Assembly (NCBI GenBank): GCA_046199005.1
Contig: CP176050.1
Coordinates: forward strand, 3,286,001 to 3,350,000
Length of the DNA stretch: 64,000 nucleotides
Source: Ascidiimonas sp046199005
Lineage (GTDB): Bacteria; Bacteroidota; Bacteroidia; Flavobacteriales; Flavobacteriaceae
Direction: 5' to 3'
The position numbers were made by a program, and so were the translations under genes. Positions within the stretch are counted from its first letter, which is position 1. Every line of letters begins with the position of its first letter. Positions 8,095 to 15,928 of the stretch are shown here, one piece after another. A model generated the notes under the pieces. It was not told the origin of the DNA. It made no database searches and saw only the letters and a list, made by a program, of their open reading frames with translations.

Positions 8095-10905
8095 ATGAAA
8101 AAGATTATAGTATTTTTTGTAGTGCTTCTATCATTTTCATCGGGCATAGCCCAGGAAATCTTACCTGAAAGCATAAGACCGTTCGTCGAAGAATCTAGCG
8201 GAGAAGCAACAGAAAAGGGGTTCTACCTAATTCAATTAGACAAGCGAACCTTTTCAAATACTGCCGAAAATCCTAAAATCATCAGAAGACTTGAAAATGA
8301 TTTTGTTATTGTACAATCAAGCGGAATTCAACTTAAAGAACAATATAAAAATACGAATCTCTACAGCCTGAAAGGGGAGTGGAAATATTCGAATTCTTTG
8401 ACAAAACATATTACATCCAAAGAAAAAAGGATCAATTCCATCAAGATATCTCTTCAGACAACCGATACCGATTTATTCCTGAATAAGTTACCTTTTTTAT
8501 TACCGGAAATTAAAATTATAGACCGCTATAAAAACAGTGTTGTTTTAGAGACTGATTACCAATCGTTATCTGTACTACATGACCTTAATAGCGTTCATTT
8601 TATAGATCTGGTACATGATCCAAAAACGGAAACTCCAGTGAATGAGAACGATTTAAGTGTAAACAGGATCAATAAGCTTCAATTTGATTACCCGGAGATT
8701 AATGGAAGCGGAATGGCCGTTTCTGTGAAAGAACTTCTATTCGATTCTACGGATATTGATTTTAGAAACCGTTACTTTTTCACCGGCATCGAGGCAGAGG
8801 AATTAGACCAACATGCCGCTGCTATGGGTACTGTAATAGGCGGTGGTGGAAATACTTCAAGTAAAGGCCGTGGGGTGGCAAATGCTGTGCAACTTACTTC
8901 TTCCAGTTTTCTAAGGTTACTGCCAGATGATGATGCCGTATTTAACACTAACAATATTAGTGTTCAGAATCATTCGTATGGCACAGTTATAGAAAATGAG
9001 TATGGTAATGAAGCGGCTGCCTATGACGATCAAATCAAATCCGTACCCACTTTACTTCATATATTTTCTTCAGGGAATAGCGGGACTGCCACACCAGAGA
9101 ACGGACCCTATGCAGGAATTGAAGGATTCGCCAACCAAACAGGTAATTTTAAAATGGCCAAAAATATTATTACGGTAGGTGCTATTAATGATCTGGGTGA
9201 GATTGATGCGAGAAGTTCCAAAGGTCCTGCATTTGACGGCAGAGTGAAACCTGAATTAAGCAGTTATGCTCCTGGAGGTACCTCAGATGCTTCCGCTTTA
9301 GTTGCTGGTACAGCCATCTTATTACAACAATTTTACAGAGAAGCAAACGGGTCATTGCCAAATGCTTCTCTGATAAAGGCCTTGTTAATTGCAGGTGCTG
9401 AAGATATAGGGCCACCTGCTATCGACTATCAATCTGGTTATGGAAGCATGAATGCAATTCACAGCATCAGAATTCTCGAACAACAGCATTATTTTGAAGG
9501 AAGCATCACAGAGGATGGGAATACGAGCTTTGAAATCAATATTCCTGAAAATACAGCCCACATCAGGATTGCAGTAAGCTGGACAGACGAGGCTGCCAAT
9601 CCGGGGGATGAGATAGCTCTGGTAAACGATCTGGATATAGCACTTTTAGATGCTAATATGAATTCTACGTTACCCTGGATTTTAAGCACATTTCCTCAAA
9701 TTGATTCACTTACAAAAGTTGCTACACGAGGCGAAGATCATTTGAATAATACAGAATTAATCACTTTAGAAAACCCAGCTTCCGGAAGCTATACCTTACG
9801 AATTAATGGTACTACTGTTACCTCTTCTGCCCAGCCTTTCTCGGTTGCATATTTTCTGGAAGCAGCCAATGAATTTGAATGGACCTATCCCACGGCAAAA
9901 GACGGCATTGAAAACGAAGCAATCAATTTTGTGAGATGGAACCACACTTTACCGGAAAGTAGTGGTAGGCTGGAAATAAATATCAATAATTCCGGCTGGG
10001 TGTTGGTAGATGATTCTATTGACCTCGATAGTGAAGCTACTCAGGTTGATTTCACTTCGATTCAGGGAACTGTGCAGTTGAGAATGATCGCCGGAGCAAA
10101 TACGTATACTTCAGATATTTTTGGAGTATCACCAGAGATTTTACCAAACGTATTGTTTAATTGTGAAGAAGAAGTCGCTTTTGGCTGGAATCAAATAGCC
10201 AATGCAAGCGGATACGAGGTACGCAACCTTGGAGATCGATATATGGAAACAATACAAACGGTCTCCGATACCCTGGTTGTACTCCCTAAAAGTTCTATTG
10301 ATAACCCTTATTTCAGCATTACCCCTGTCTTTGATAATAGGCAAGGAATTCAGGGAAGAACGCTAGATTATGAGTTGCAGGGCGTCAATTGTTATTTTAT
10401 AAATTTCTTTGCCTTTCTGGCGGAAGAAAATACCGTAAATGCTACGGTAAATTTAAGTACAGGTATTGGGGTGAGAACCGTCACCTTCCAAAGAACCCTT
10501 GATGAAAACACCGATGATATTAGTATACAGGAAGGACCATTTCAAGATCTGAATCTCACTATTGAAGACGCATCAGCTCAAACAGGCCTTAACCGGTATA
10601 ATGCGCTGATTACGCTCGATGATGGATCTGAGATTGTCACAGACTCAGTAGAAATTTTTATACCGGATAATGAAACGCTGGTATTCTTCCCAAATCCCTA
10701 TACGAATAACGACCAGCTTACCCTGATTTCAGGAGGCTCAGGAAGAGATCTGCAAATCGTTGATTTGATGGGACGAATTTTGTTTGAACAAGAAATTGAT
10801 TTTATTGATGAAAGATTGAACCTGAATCTTCTTCCTGGCATATACATTGTAAGACTTGTACAGGATGGAAAAACACTTTCAGCCAAAAAACTCATAGTGA
10901 ACTAA
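8095..10905 (+). CDS. Subtilase (S8) protease with T9SS C-terminal sorting domain
   Basis: A 936-aa secreted serine protease. Signal peptide at 1-20 (MKKIIVFFVVLLSFSSGIAQ) fixes the start at 8095, not an upstream ATG at 8008. Catalytic region about 200-480: His240 in DQHAAAMGTVIGG, oxyanion Asn328 in SSGNSG, Ser397 in GGTSDASALVAGTA. Where the catalytic Asp is expected (after GSGMAVSV) the sequence has Lys-Glu, Glu213. Beta-rich domains follow, and residues ~865-936 form a type A T9SS sorting domain (FFPNPYTN ... LMGRILFE ... LPGIYIVRL). The protein should cross the outer membrane by type IX secretion and be attached or released there. Confidence 0.9.
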   Translation: MKKIIVFFVVLLSFSSGIAQEILPESIRPFVEESSGEATEKGFYLIQLDKRTFSNTAENPKIIRRLENDFVIVQSSGIQLKEQYKNTNLYSLKGEWKYSNSLTKHITSKEKRINSIKISLQTTDTDLFLNKLPFLLPEIKIIDRYKNSVVLETDYQSLSVLHDLNSVHFIDLVHDPKTETPVNENDLSVNRINKLQFDYPEINGSGMAVSVKELLFDSTDIDFRNRYFFTGIEAEELDQHAAAMGTVIGGGGNTSSKGRGVANAVQLTSSSFLRLLPDDDAVFNTNNISVQNHSYGTVIENEYGNEAAAYDDQIKSVPTLLHIFSSGNSGTATPENGPYAGIEGFANQTGNFKMAKNIITVGAINDLGEIDARSSKGPAFDGRVKPELSSYAPGGTSDASALVAGTAILLQQFYREANGSLPNASLIKALLIAGAEDIGPPAIDYQSGYGSMNAIHSIRILEQQHYFEGSITEDGNTSFEINIPENTAHIRIAVSWTDEAANPGDEIALVNDLDIALLDANMNSTLPWILSTFPQIDSLTKVATRGEDHLNNTELITLENPASGSYTLRINGTTVTSSAQPFSVAYFLEAANEFEWTYPTAKDGIENEAINFVRWNHTLPESSGRLEININNSGWVLVDDSIDLDSEATQVDFTSIQGTVQLRMIAGANTYTSDIFGVSPEILPNVLFNCEEEVAFGWNQIANASGYEVRNLGDRYMETIQTVSDTLVVLPKSSIDNPYFSITPVFDNRQGIQGRTLDYELQGVNCYFINFFAFLAEENTVNATVNLSTGIGVRTVTFQRTLDENTDDISIQEGPFQDLNLTIEDASAQTGLNRYNALITLDDGSEIVTDSVEIFIPDNETLVFFPNPYTNNDQLTLISGGSGRDLQIVDLMGRILFEQEIDFIDERLNLNLLPGIYIVRLVQDGKTLSAKKLIVN

Positions 10906-12185
10906 GGATTAGATTTTACCAAAAGCTGATTTCCAATAGCACAATCTAAACATTTCTTAGGTTGACAGTATACATTGTACAATTGCAAAAGTGATTGACT
11001 CTCCATAGCAGATTTACATGGAATCCCGAGTTTTCTGAATTTTTCTATAATACTATTACGCTCGGGTGCAATTGAAGAAATAAGGCTAATAATATTAGTC
11101 TGATCGTCATATCCTAATTTTTTCTCATAGCAAAACTTGAGTGGAATGATCGTATTAATGATTAGAAGATCGATGAAGTTTTTAGTAAGTCTCTTTTTAT
11201 TGCTAACGGATTTCTTACCCCAGGTATAATGATTTCTCCAATACTCGCTTACCCCTACATTGAAAATCTTATAAATTTCTTCAACTGAGTTGGCCTCCAT
11301 CAAGGCCATAAACAAAGCCCCGTGTTGATGGTAGAGCTGTGCTATCTGAGACAGACGTATGGTTGGGAAATTTGCGGGTCGCAATCTAAAAAACACTGGT
11401 TTAAATGGTGAAATCTGAATACTTGTAAATTTTGATTTCAAGTAACGAAAGTGTCTTTTTAACATTTCCCGATAGTATTCGCTCTCATCACCTCCTTCCA
11501 AAAGCCCAGCACAACCAAACAATAAACTTTCTAACGCTTCCACATCGTTTCTTATCTTGCGCACCACTTGAAAATCAATTGATTTTGAAATTTGATAAAA
11601 ATTCTCACCGTTTGCTTTAAGTCCGAAATTCTTAAACAGCATTTTAAACAATACCATTTCCCAATCATTTTGACAATCATTAAGTTCTTTCAGTAAAAAA
11701 GTCGTTTTCTGTTCAAGTCGCTCTATGAATAACCGATCTTTCCAAAGCGCAATAAGAAATTCGTCTACAGCTTCTAATTCGTTCTCGCAAATAACAAAAG
11801 ATCTTTTCTTTTGAATAAAACTGGTGTAGGCAGCGTGAAATGATATATCGGCAAAGAATTTTAGCTCAAGCGTCGGAATCGTAGTTTCATCAGTTCTAAA
11901 AATTTCAATATCATGTTCCCAGACCACGTGAAGAATTACATTGTTGTAGCGCACATCTTTCTCGTGATGATGTGTATACCAATGCGAAGATTTTAAGTGT
12001 ATTTCCACATTGCCAGCCCAGAGCTGGTCACCTATCAATAATTTTGCATTGAAAAAATCTGGTCCTGCGCCATCGTTATGCTCACCAACAGAATATATTA
12101 CGATATCCTCACCTGAGGATGTACACAGATTTGTAGTATCAAATTTTCTATATTTCCATAAATAGTGTAAAAAATCTTCTTTCAC
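10902..12185 (-). CDS. DUF2851 family protein
   Basis: A 427-aa protein of the DUF2851 family, common in Bacteroidota and of unknown function. The N-terminal part has the family signature (GEHNDGAGPDFFNAKL, WAGNVEIHLKSSHW, HHHEKDVRYNNVILHVVWEHD), which resembles a nuclease-like beta core, and the C-terminus ends in a cysteine cluster (CQPKKCLDC) that could bind metal. No signal peptide, so cytoplasmic. It converges with the subtilase gene and their stop codons overlap (TAA at 10903-10905, TAG at 10904-10902 on the other strand). Confidence 0.85.
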   Translation of the reverse strand: MKEDFLHYLWKYRKFDTTNLCTSSGEDIVIYSVGEHNDGAGPDFFNAKLLIGDQLWAGNVEIHLKSSHWYTHHHEKDVRYNNVILHVVWEHDIEIFRTDETTIPTLELKFFADISFHAAYTSFIQKKRSFVICENELEAVDEFLIALWKDRLFIERLEQKTTFLLKELNDCQNDWEMVLFKMLFKNFGLKANGENFYQISKSIDFQVVRKIRNDVEALESLLFGCAGLLEGGDESEYYREMLKRHFRYLKSKFTSIQISPFKPVFFRLRPANFPTIRLSQIAQLYHQHGALFMALMEANSVEEIYKIFNVGVSEYWRNHYTWGKKSVSNKKRLTKNFIDLLIINTIIPLKFCYEKKLGYDDQTNIISLISSIAPERNSIIEKFRKLGIPCKSAMESQSLLQLYNVYCQPKKCLDCAIGNQLLVKSNP

Positions 12186-12267
12186 GAATAAAATGCCCCC
12201 TAGAGTTTAAAGTCTTAAAATCGCAGCATGCTTTCTTCGAATTGCTCTAAAGGCTATAAGTAAAAAT

Positions 12268-12296
12268 AAAAAAATCCTTCGAAAAGAAGGATTTTT
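12268..12296 (-). terminator. Terminator after the rhodanese gene
   Basis: An 11-bp stem AAAAATCCTTC (12270-12280) with GAAGGATTTTT (12286-12296), loop GAAAA, followed by T on the minus strand; 22 bp after the rhodanese stop. Confidence 0.85.
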
Positions 12297-12317
12297 CTTA
12301 TAATTATATTTATTAGA

Positions 12318-12629
12318 TTATTCCGCAACCTCACCTTCCCATTCCATAAATCCGCCGGAAAGATTGTAAGCATTTTCAAAACCTAACTGATTCATAATCG
12401 CGCACGCCTGACCACTTCTTTTCCCGGATCGGCAATATACATAGTAGTTTTTATTCTTATCTAGTTTTTCAACTTCGTCAACAAATTCCTGACCCAGGTA
12501 AATATCAATATTTGTTGCTCCTGGAATGTGACCATCCTCGAATTCTTCAGGAGTTCTTACATCCAGTAAAAAGCTATCGCTATCTGCTTGAAACTGCTCG
12601 GCCCATTCTTCTTGTGATAAATCTGCCAT
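12318..12629 (-). CDS. Rhodanese-like domain protein
   Basis: A single-domain rhodanese of 103 aa with the active-site loop YCRSGKRSGQA (catalytic Cys) and the CH2A-like FLLDVRTPEEFEDGHIPGA. Such proteins transfer sulfane sulfur to cyanide or thiols. It is cytoplasmic, having no signal peptide. It follows two thioredoxin-fold genes on the same strand, which suggests a thiol/redox theme, and ends at a clear terminator. Confidence 0.9.
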   Translation of the reverse strand: MADLSQEEWAEQFQADSDSFLLDVRTPEEFEDGHIPGATNIDIYLGQEFVDEVEKLDKNKNYYVYCRSGKRSGQACAIMNQLGFENAYNLSGGFMEWEGEVAE

Positions 12630-12672
12630 ATAAGTATTTAAATTAAATAGTTATTAAATTTTTTTTGCAAAA

Positions 12673-13284
12673 TTATACCTTTATAGAACATCCGATCGCT
12701 TTTGTGGTCGCAATATCTATTTTTCTTCCGTCAAGCATAGCATCCACCGCGTCTTCCACATACTTTACCTCAACATCGTTTGCATCTTGATAATTATCGT
12801 CTATTGCACCTATGTATTTAACCAAATATCCCTTCGATGTATTTTCTAATAGAAATACATGTGGAGTTCTTGTAGCACCATATTTAGGAAAAACTTTTTG
12901 TCCTTCGTCAAATAAATAGGGAAATGTAAAACCCTTGTTGGCAGCTCTTTTTTTCATTAACTCATAACTGTCTTTAGGCTGCTTTGCCGGATTGTTCGGG
13001 TTGATTGCAATTACGGGAACTCCCAGCTTCTTGTATTTCTTATCTAATTCAATGATCCTGTCTTCGTAGGCTACTGCATACGGACAACTGTTGCAGGTAA
13101 AGATGACTAAAAAACCCTTTGCATCATTGTAATCTGAAAGAGAAACAGTTTTACCATCAATATTGGTTAATTTAAAATCTTCTGCGTAATCTCCAATTGC
13201 ATAACCTTTTTCATTCGACATGGCGGCGAAAGCCGAAACTATAAGTGCAAGGGATGCTAGTAGTAATTTAATAGATACTTTCAT
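12673..13284 (-). CDS. Thioredoxin-fold redox protein, secreted (AhpC/TSA-like)
   Basis: A 203-aa exported protein of the thioredoxin/peroxiredoxin-like family. Residues 1-21 are a signal peptide. The fold begins at DYAEDFKLTNIDGKTVSLSD, the redox motif is TCNSCPYA (a CxxC), and the cis-proline loop is ATRTPHVFLL. The gene overlaps the upstream TlpA-like gene by four bases (ATGA), so the two are translated together. It probably reduces or oxidises disulfides in the periplasm; its partner is unknown. Confidence 0.85.
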   Translation of the reverse strand: MKVSIKLLLASLALIVSAFAAMSNEKGYAIGDYAEDFKLTNIDGKTVSLSDYNDAKGFLVIFTCNSCPYAVAYEDRIIELDKKYKKLGVPVIAINPNNPAKQPKDSYELMKKRAANKGFTFPYLFDEGQKVFPKYGATRTPHVFLLENTSKGYLVKYIGAIDDNYQDANDVEVKYVEDAVDAMLDGRKIDIATTKAIGCSIKV

Positions 13285-13844
13285 TGCTTTTTACTTTTGA
13301 TATTTAGTGTTAATTCTTCAAGCTCTTCAAAAGAGAGTGAAGATTCTACAAACTTATGATTATTATTTTTATAAATATATGTAGCCGGAATCGCTCCAGA
13401 CCAGTTTTCGTCAACTTTGGGGATCCACGTATTCTGGCGAGGATCATCAAGCGCAATTACCTTTGAGGTTAAATTTCGTTCTTTTATAAAAGGAATAAGC
13501 TTGGTTTCATACATTTTAGGCATGTCTAAACTCACCAATATTACCTCTACATCTTCTACCTTATATTTCTCTTGCAATTTTTCAAAGTACGGTAATTCTT
13601 TTACACATGGTGCACACCAGGTAGCCCAGAAGTTAATCACATAAGTTTTTCCGTCATTACGCTTCAGAAAGTTTTCAAAACCTTTAAAATCATACACATC
13701 GATTTTTATAGAATCTTTTTCAATGCTAGACATGGGAATTTCAGATTCATAGGCTAATTCAGATTTTCTGAACGTTTCTTCATTCCTATCTGTTTTGCAT
13801 CCAAAAAAACTTAGTATCCAAATAAATACAATAATCCTTTTCAT
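13281..13844 (-). CDS. TlpA-like thiol:disulfide lipoprotein
   Basis: A periplasmic thioredoxin-family protein of 187 aa from the ATG at 13844; an in-frame ATG two codons upstream is possible. The lipobox is FFGC (a short hydrophobic signal). The thioredoxin site is WATWCAPCVKELPYF with the active pair CAPC, and the cis-Pro loop is SGAIPATYIY. This class reduces disulfides in proteins or apo-cytochromes. It overlaps the next gene by ATGA and is divergent from the MarR gene. Confidence 0.88.
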   Translation of the reverse strand: MKRIIVFIWILSFFGCKTDRNEETFRKSELAYESEIPMSSIEKDSIKIDVYDFKGFENFLKRNDGKTYVINFWATWCAPCVKELPYFEKLQEKYKVEDVEVILVSLDMPKMYETKLIPFIKERNLTSKVIALDDPRQNTWIPKVDENWSGAIPATYIYKNNNHKFVESSLSFEELEELTLNIKSKKQ

Positions 13845-13945
13845 AATCAAAAATCTATGAGTTAAAATTAGAGATATGATCTACTCATTTTGACTTTTTA
13901 ACAAAAAATTATTACTCATAAAATTAGATTTATCAAAAATCTGCA

Positions 13946-13962
13946 TACATTTGTATATACAA
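13946..13962 (+). promoter_or_regulatory. MarR gene promoter with overlapping palindromic operator
   Basis: A -7 box TACATTTG (TAnnTTTG) at 13946-13953 is followed by, and overlaps, a perfect 12-bp palindrome TTGTATATACAA at 13951-13962. The predicted transcription start falls at about 13960, inside the palindrome, 16 nt before the ATG. A repressor of the MarR family bound there would block its own promoter. No clear -33 box is seen. Confidence 0.6.
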
Positions 13963-13975
13963 TTGTTGTAGAAAC

Positions 13976-14425
13976 ATGAATATTGAATCTATTTTACAAA
14001 CTAAAACGGTACTGCCAGAGCATCGAAGAGCTATTATTCATTTAATGTTGGTAAATAATATGATAAATGAAAAAATGGTAGAAGCTTTAAAGCCATTTGA
14101 TATTTCACTACAGCAATTTAATGTGTTACGAATTCTAAGAGGTCAGAAAGGAAAACCTGCAAATCTATTTACCATTCAAGAGCGAATGATTAGTAAAATG
14201 AGTAACACTACCCGATTGGTAGATAAATTGATCTTAAAGGGTTATGTGCAAAGGTCTATTTGTCAAACCAACAGAAGAAAAGTAGAGATCAGGATAACAG
14301 CAGCGGGAATCGAATCTCTTGAGAAAATGGATATAGCGGTTGCAAACACAGAAAAAACTATCGTGAAAAACATGAGTGAAGAAGAACTCAAACAACTCAA
14401 TCATTTATTAAATAAATTTGAATAA
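13976..14425 (+). CDS. MarR family transcriptional regulator
   Basis: A 149-aa winged-helix regulator. The helix-turn-helix and wing are visible from about residue 45 (SLQQFNVLRILRGQKGKPAN, MISKMSNTTRLVDKLILKGYV, then the wing RSICQTNRRKVEIRITAAG). MarR proteins act as dimers and lose DNA affinity on binding phenols or on thiol oxidation. The gene is 6 bp before a nitroreductase and then YceI, a pairing common in flavobacteria, so it probably represses all three in response to oxidants or aromatic compounds. Confidence 0.9.
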   Translation: MNIESILQTKTVLPEHRRAIIHLMLVNNMINEKMVEALKPFDISLQQFNVLRILRGQKGKPANLFTIQERMISKMSNTTRLVDKLILKGYVQRSICQTNRRKVEIRITAAGIESLEKMDIAVANTEKTIVKNMSEEELKQLNHLLNKFE

Positions 14426-14431
14426 CTATAC

Positions 14432-15064
14432 ATGGAATCTTACATAGAAGCACTCGAATGGCGCTATGCCACCAAGAAATTTGATTCGGACAAAAAAATA
14501 AGTACTGAAGCTTTAAACACCTTAAAAAAAGCGGTTCAATTATCAGCATCCTCTTATGGCTTACAGCCTTACGAAGTTCTCATCATCGACTCCAAAGATT
14601 TGAGAGAAAAATTACAACCCGCTGCATGGGGACAATCTCAGGTGTTTGATGCCTCTCACTTATTTATTTTTTGCAATAAAACCGCTGTAGAAGATTTATA
14701 TGTTGATAATTATGTAGATCAGTTGAGTACCGAAAGAAATATTCCTTCGGAAAATCTTAAGGGATATGGAGATTTTATGAAATCTAAAATAAATGGTCTT
14801 AGCCAGGAAGAACAACAAAACTGGACAGCTCGTCAAGCTTATATAGCTTTGGGCAACTTACTTTCGGCAGCAGCACATTTAAAAATAGATGCATGCCCTA
14901 TGGAAGGTTTTGAGCCTGATAAATTCAATGAAATATTAGGACTGGACAAAAAAGGACTCAACGCTGTGGTGATGGCCGCTGTAGGTTATCGTTCTGAAGA
15001 AGATGCAACCCAGCATTACAAGAAAGTACGCAAATCTGAAAATCACTTATTTACTAAACTATAA
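14432..15064 (+). CDS. NAD(P)H-dependent nitroreductase family oxidoreductase
   Basis: A 210-aa FMN protein of the nitroreductase fold: N-terminal ALEWRYATKKFDSDKKIS (the phosphate-binding RYATKKFD), then QLSASSYGLQPYEVLII, and the C-terminal VVMAAVGYRSEED that binds FMN. Members reduce nitro groups, quinones or flavins with NAD(P)H. It lies between a MarR regulator and a YceI gene in one likely operon, so a role in detoxification of electrophiles is inferred. The natural substrate is not known. Confidence 0.88.
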   Translation: MESYIEALEWRYATKKFDSDKKISTEALNTLKKAVQLSASSYGLQPYEVLIIDSKDLREKLQPAAWGQSQVFDASHLFIFCNKTAVEDLYVDNYVDQLSTERNIPSENLKGYGDFMKSKINGLSQEEQQNWTARQAYIALGNLLSAAAHLKIDACPMEGFEPDKFNEILGLDKKGLNAVVMAAVGYRSEEDATQHYKKVRKSENHLFTKL

Positions 15065-15097
15065 ACAATTATTAAATCACTTATTAAATCGAATACA

Positions 15098-15673
15098 ATG
15101 AAAAAAAGAGCATTAAATTTAGTAGCAGTTTTAGCCATAGTTTTAGGAACTGTAGCTTTCACAAATATCGCTGAGAAAAAAGAGGTGAAAACGGCGGAGA
15201 GCAAAGTCACCTGGAAAGGATATAAAGTGACTGGATCCCACGAAGGTGTTGTTGATCTTAAAAGTGGATATTTAACTTTTGAAGGTGACCAACTTACTGG
15301 AGGGGAGTTTGTAGTAGACATGACCTCACTAAGTTCTACAGACCTTGAAGGGGAGTACAAAGGCAAGTTGGATGGCCATTTAAAATCAGATGATTTCTTT
15401 GGTGTAAAAAATCATCCTACCTCTAAACTTGTGATCACCAATGTAAAACCAACTGGAAAAAATTCTTATGAAGTTACAGGAGATTTGACCATTAAAGAAA
15501 AGACCAACCCCATTACTTTTGACCTCTCGGTATACGGAAGCAAAGCAACCGGAGCACTAAAAATAGACAGAAGTAAGTACGACGTAAGATATGGTTCTGG
15601 AAGTTTCTTCGACAATCTTGGTGATAAAACCATTTATGATGAGTTTGACCTGGTAGTAGATCTGCAGTTCTAA
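15098..15673 (+). CDS. YceI family lipid-binding protein, exported
   Basis: A 191-aa YceI/lipocalin-like protein with an N-terminal signal (residues 1-23). The YceI barrel starts at SKVTWKGYKVTGSHEGVVDL and ends with SKYDVRYGSGSFFD and IYDEFDLVVDLQF. The fold binds long isoprenoid or amide lipids in a periplasmic pocket; the ligand cannot be told from sequence. It follows the nitroreductase by 33 bp and precedes a strong terminator, so it closes the MarR operon. Confidence 0.92.
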   Translation: MKKRALNLVAVLAIVLGTVAFTNIAEKKEVKTAESKVTWKGYKVTGSHEGVVDLKSGYLTFEGDQLTGGEFVVDMTSLSSTDLEGEYKGKLDGHLKSDDFFGVKNHPTSKLVITNVKPTGKNSYEVTGDLTIKEKTNPITFDLSVYGSKATGALKIDRSKYDVRYGSGSFFDNLGDKTIYDEFDLVVDLQF

Positions 15674-15698
15674 GTATATAATTTAATTGGTTAAAAGG

Positions 15699-15730
15699 AA
15701 CCTGCCGTTTCTTCGGCAGGTTTTTTATTT
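15699..15730 (+). terminator. Terminator after yceI
   Basis: A 9-bp stem AACCTGCCG (15699-15707) with CGGCAGGTT (15714-15722), then a T-rich tail. It insulates the trp promoter from the yceI operon. Confidence 0.9.
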
Positions 15731-15745
15731 TTATCAATGTTTTTA

Positions 15746-15776
15746 TTTGATATAAAAATTTTCATTTCTATATTTG
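15746..15776 (+). promoter_or_regulatory. trp operon promoter (Bacteroidota type)
   Basis: -33 element TTTG at 15746-15749 and -7 element TATATTTG (TAnnTTTG) at 15769-15776, spaced 19 bp, which is the Bacteroidota consensus. The start site would fall near 15783, two bases before the leader-peptide ATG at 15785. Confidence 0.75.
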
Positions 15777-15784
15777 GAATTCAA

Positions 15785-15847
15785 ATGAAGAAAATAAGCT
15801 TACATATCTGGTGGTGGAACTTACGAATGATCAATCTCGTGAGGTAA
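15785..15847 (+). CDS. trpL: trp operon leader peptide with three tandem Trp codons
   Basis: A 20-codon reading frame with ATG at 15785 and TAA at 15845-15847. It begins MKKISLHI, then three TGG codons in a row at 15809-15817 (residues 9-11), then NLRMINLVR. Three Trp in 20 residues is far above chance, and the frame lies between a promoter and a terminator ahead of trpE, so it acts as the sensor of charged tRNA-Trp. The predicted start site leaves only about two bases upstream of the ATG, so it may be translated as a near-leaderless message. Confidence 0.88.
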   Translation: MKKISLHIWWWNLRMINLVR

Positions 15848-15887
15848 CATTGCTTTGAATACTATATAAAAGGCTTGTCAATCACGA
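15820..15887 (+). promoter_or_regulatory. trp attenuator: pause hairpin and antiterminator pairings
   Basis: Pairings found by hand. Pause hairpin 1:2: CTTACGA (15820-15826) with TCGTGAG (15837-15843), 7 bp including one G-U, starting 2 nt after the last Trp codon. Antiterminator 2:3: TCGTGA (15837-15842) with TCACGA (15882-15887), enclosing ACA/TGT (15847-15849 with 15876-15878) and GCTTT/AAGGC (15852-15856 with 15870-15874, one G-U). This structure uses both arms of the terminator. A ribosome stalled at the Trp codons would cover the first arm of 1:2 and so favour antitermination. Confidence 0.65.
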
Positions 15888-15900
15888 CAAGCCTTTTTTA
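15868..15900 (+). terminator. trp attenuator terminator
   Basis: A perfect 12-bp stem AAAAGGCTTGTC (15868-15879) with GACAAGCCTTTT (15886-15897), 6-base loop, then T. It is 29 bp before trpE, after the leader peptide, and thus the intrinsic terminator of the attenuator. Confidence 0.92.
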
Positions 15901-15928
15901 ATTGTAAATTTCAAGAACAACATGATCT

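Noticed and set aside
15699..15730. yceI terminator considered as part of the trp attenuator
   Set aside because: It lies upstream of the trp promoter and before the leader peptide, so it ends yceI and does not regulate trp.
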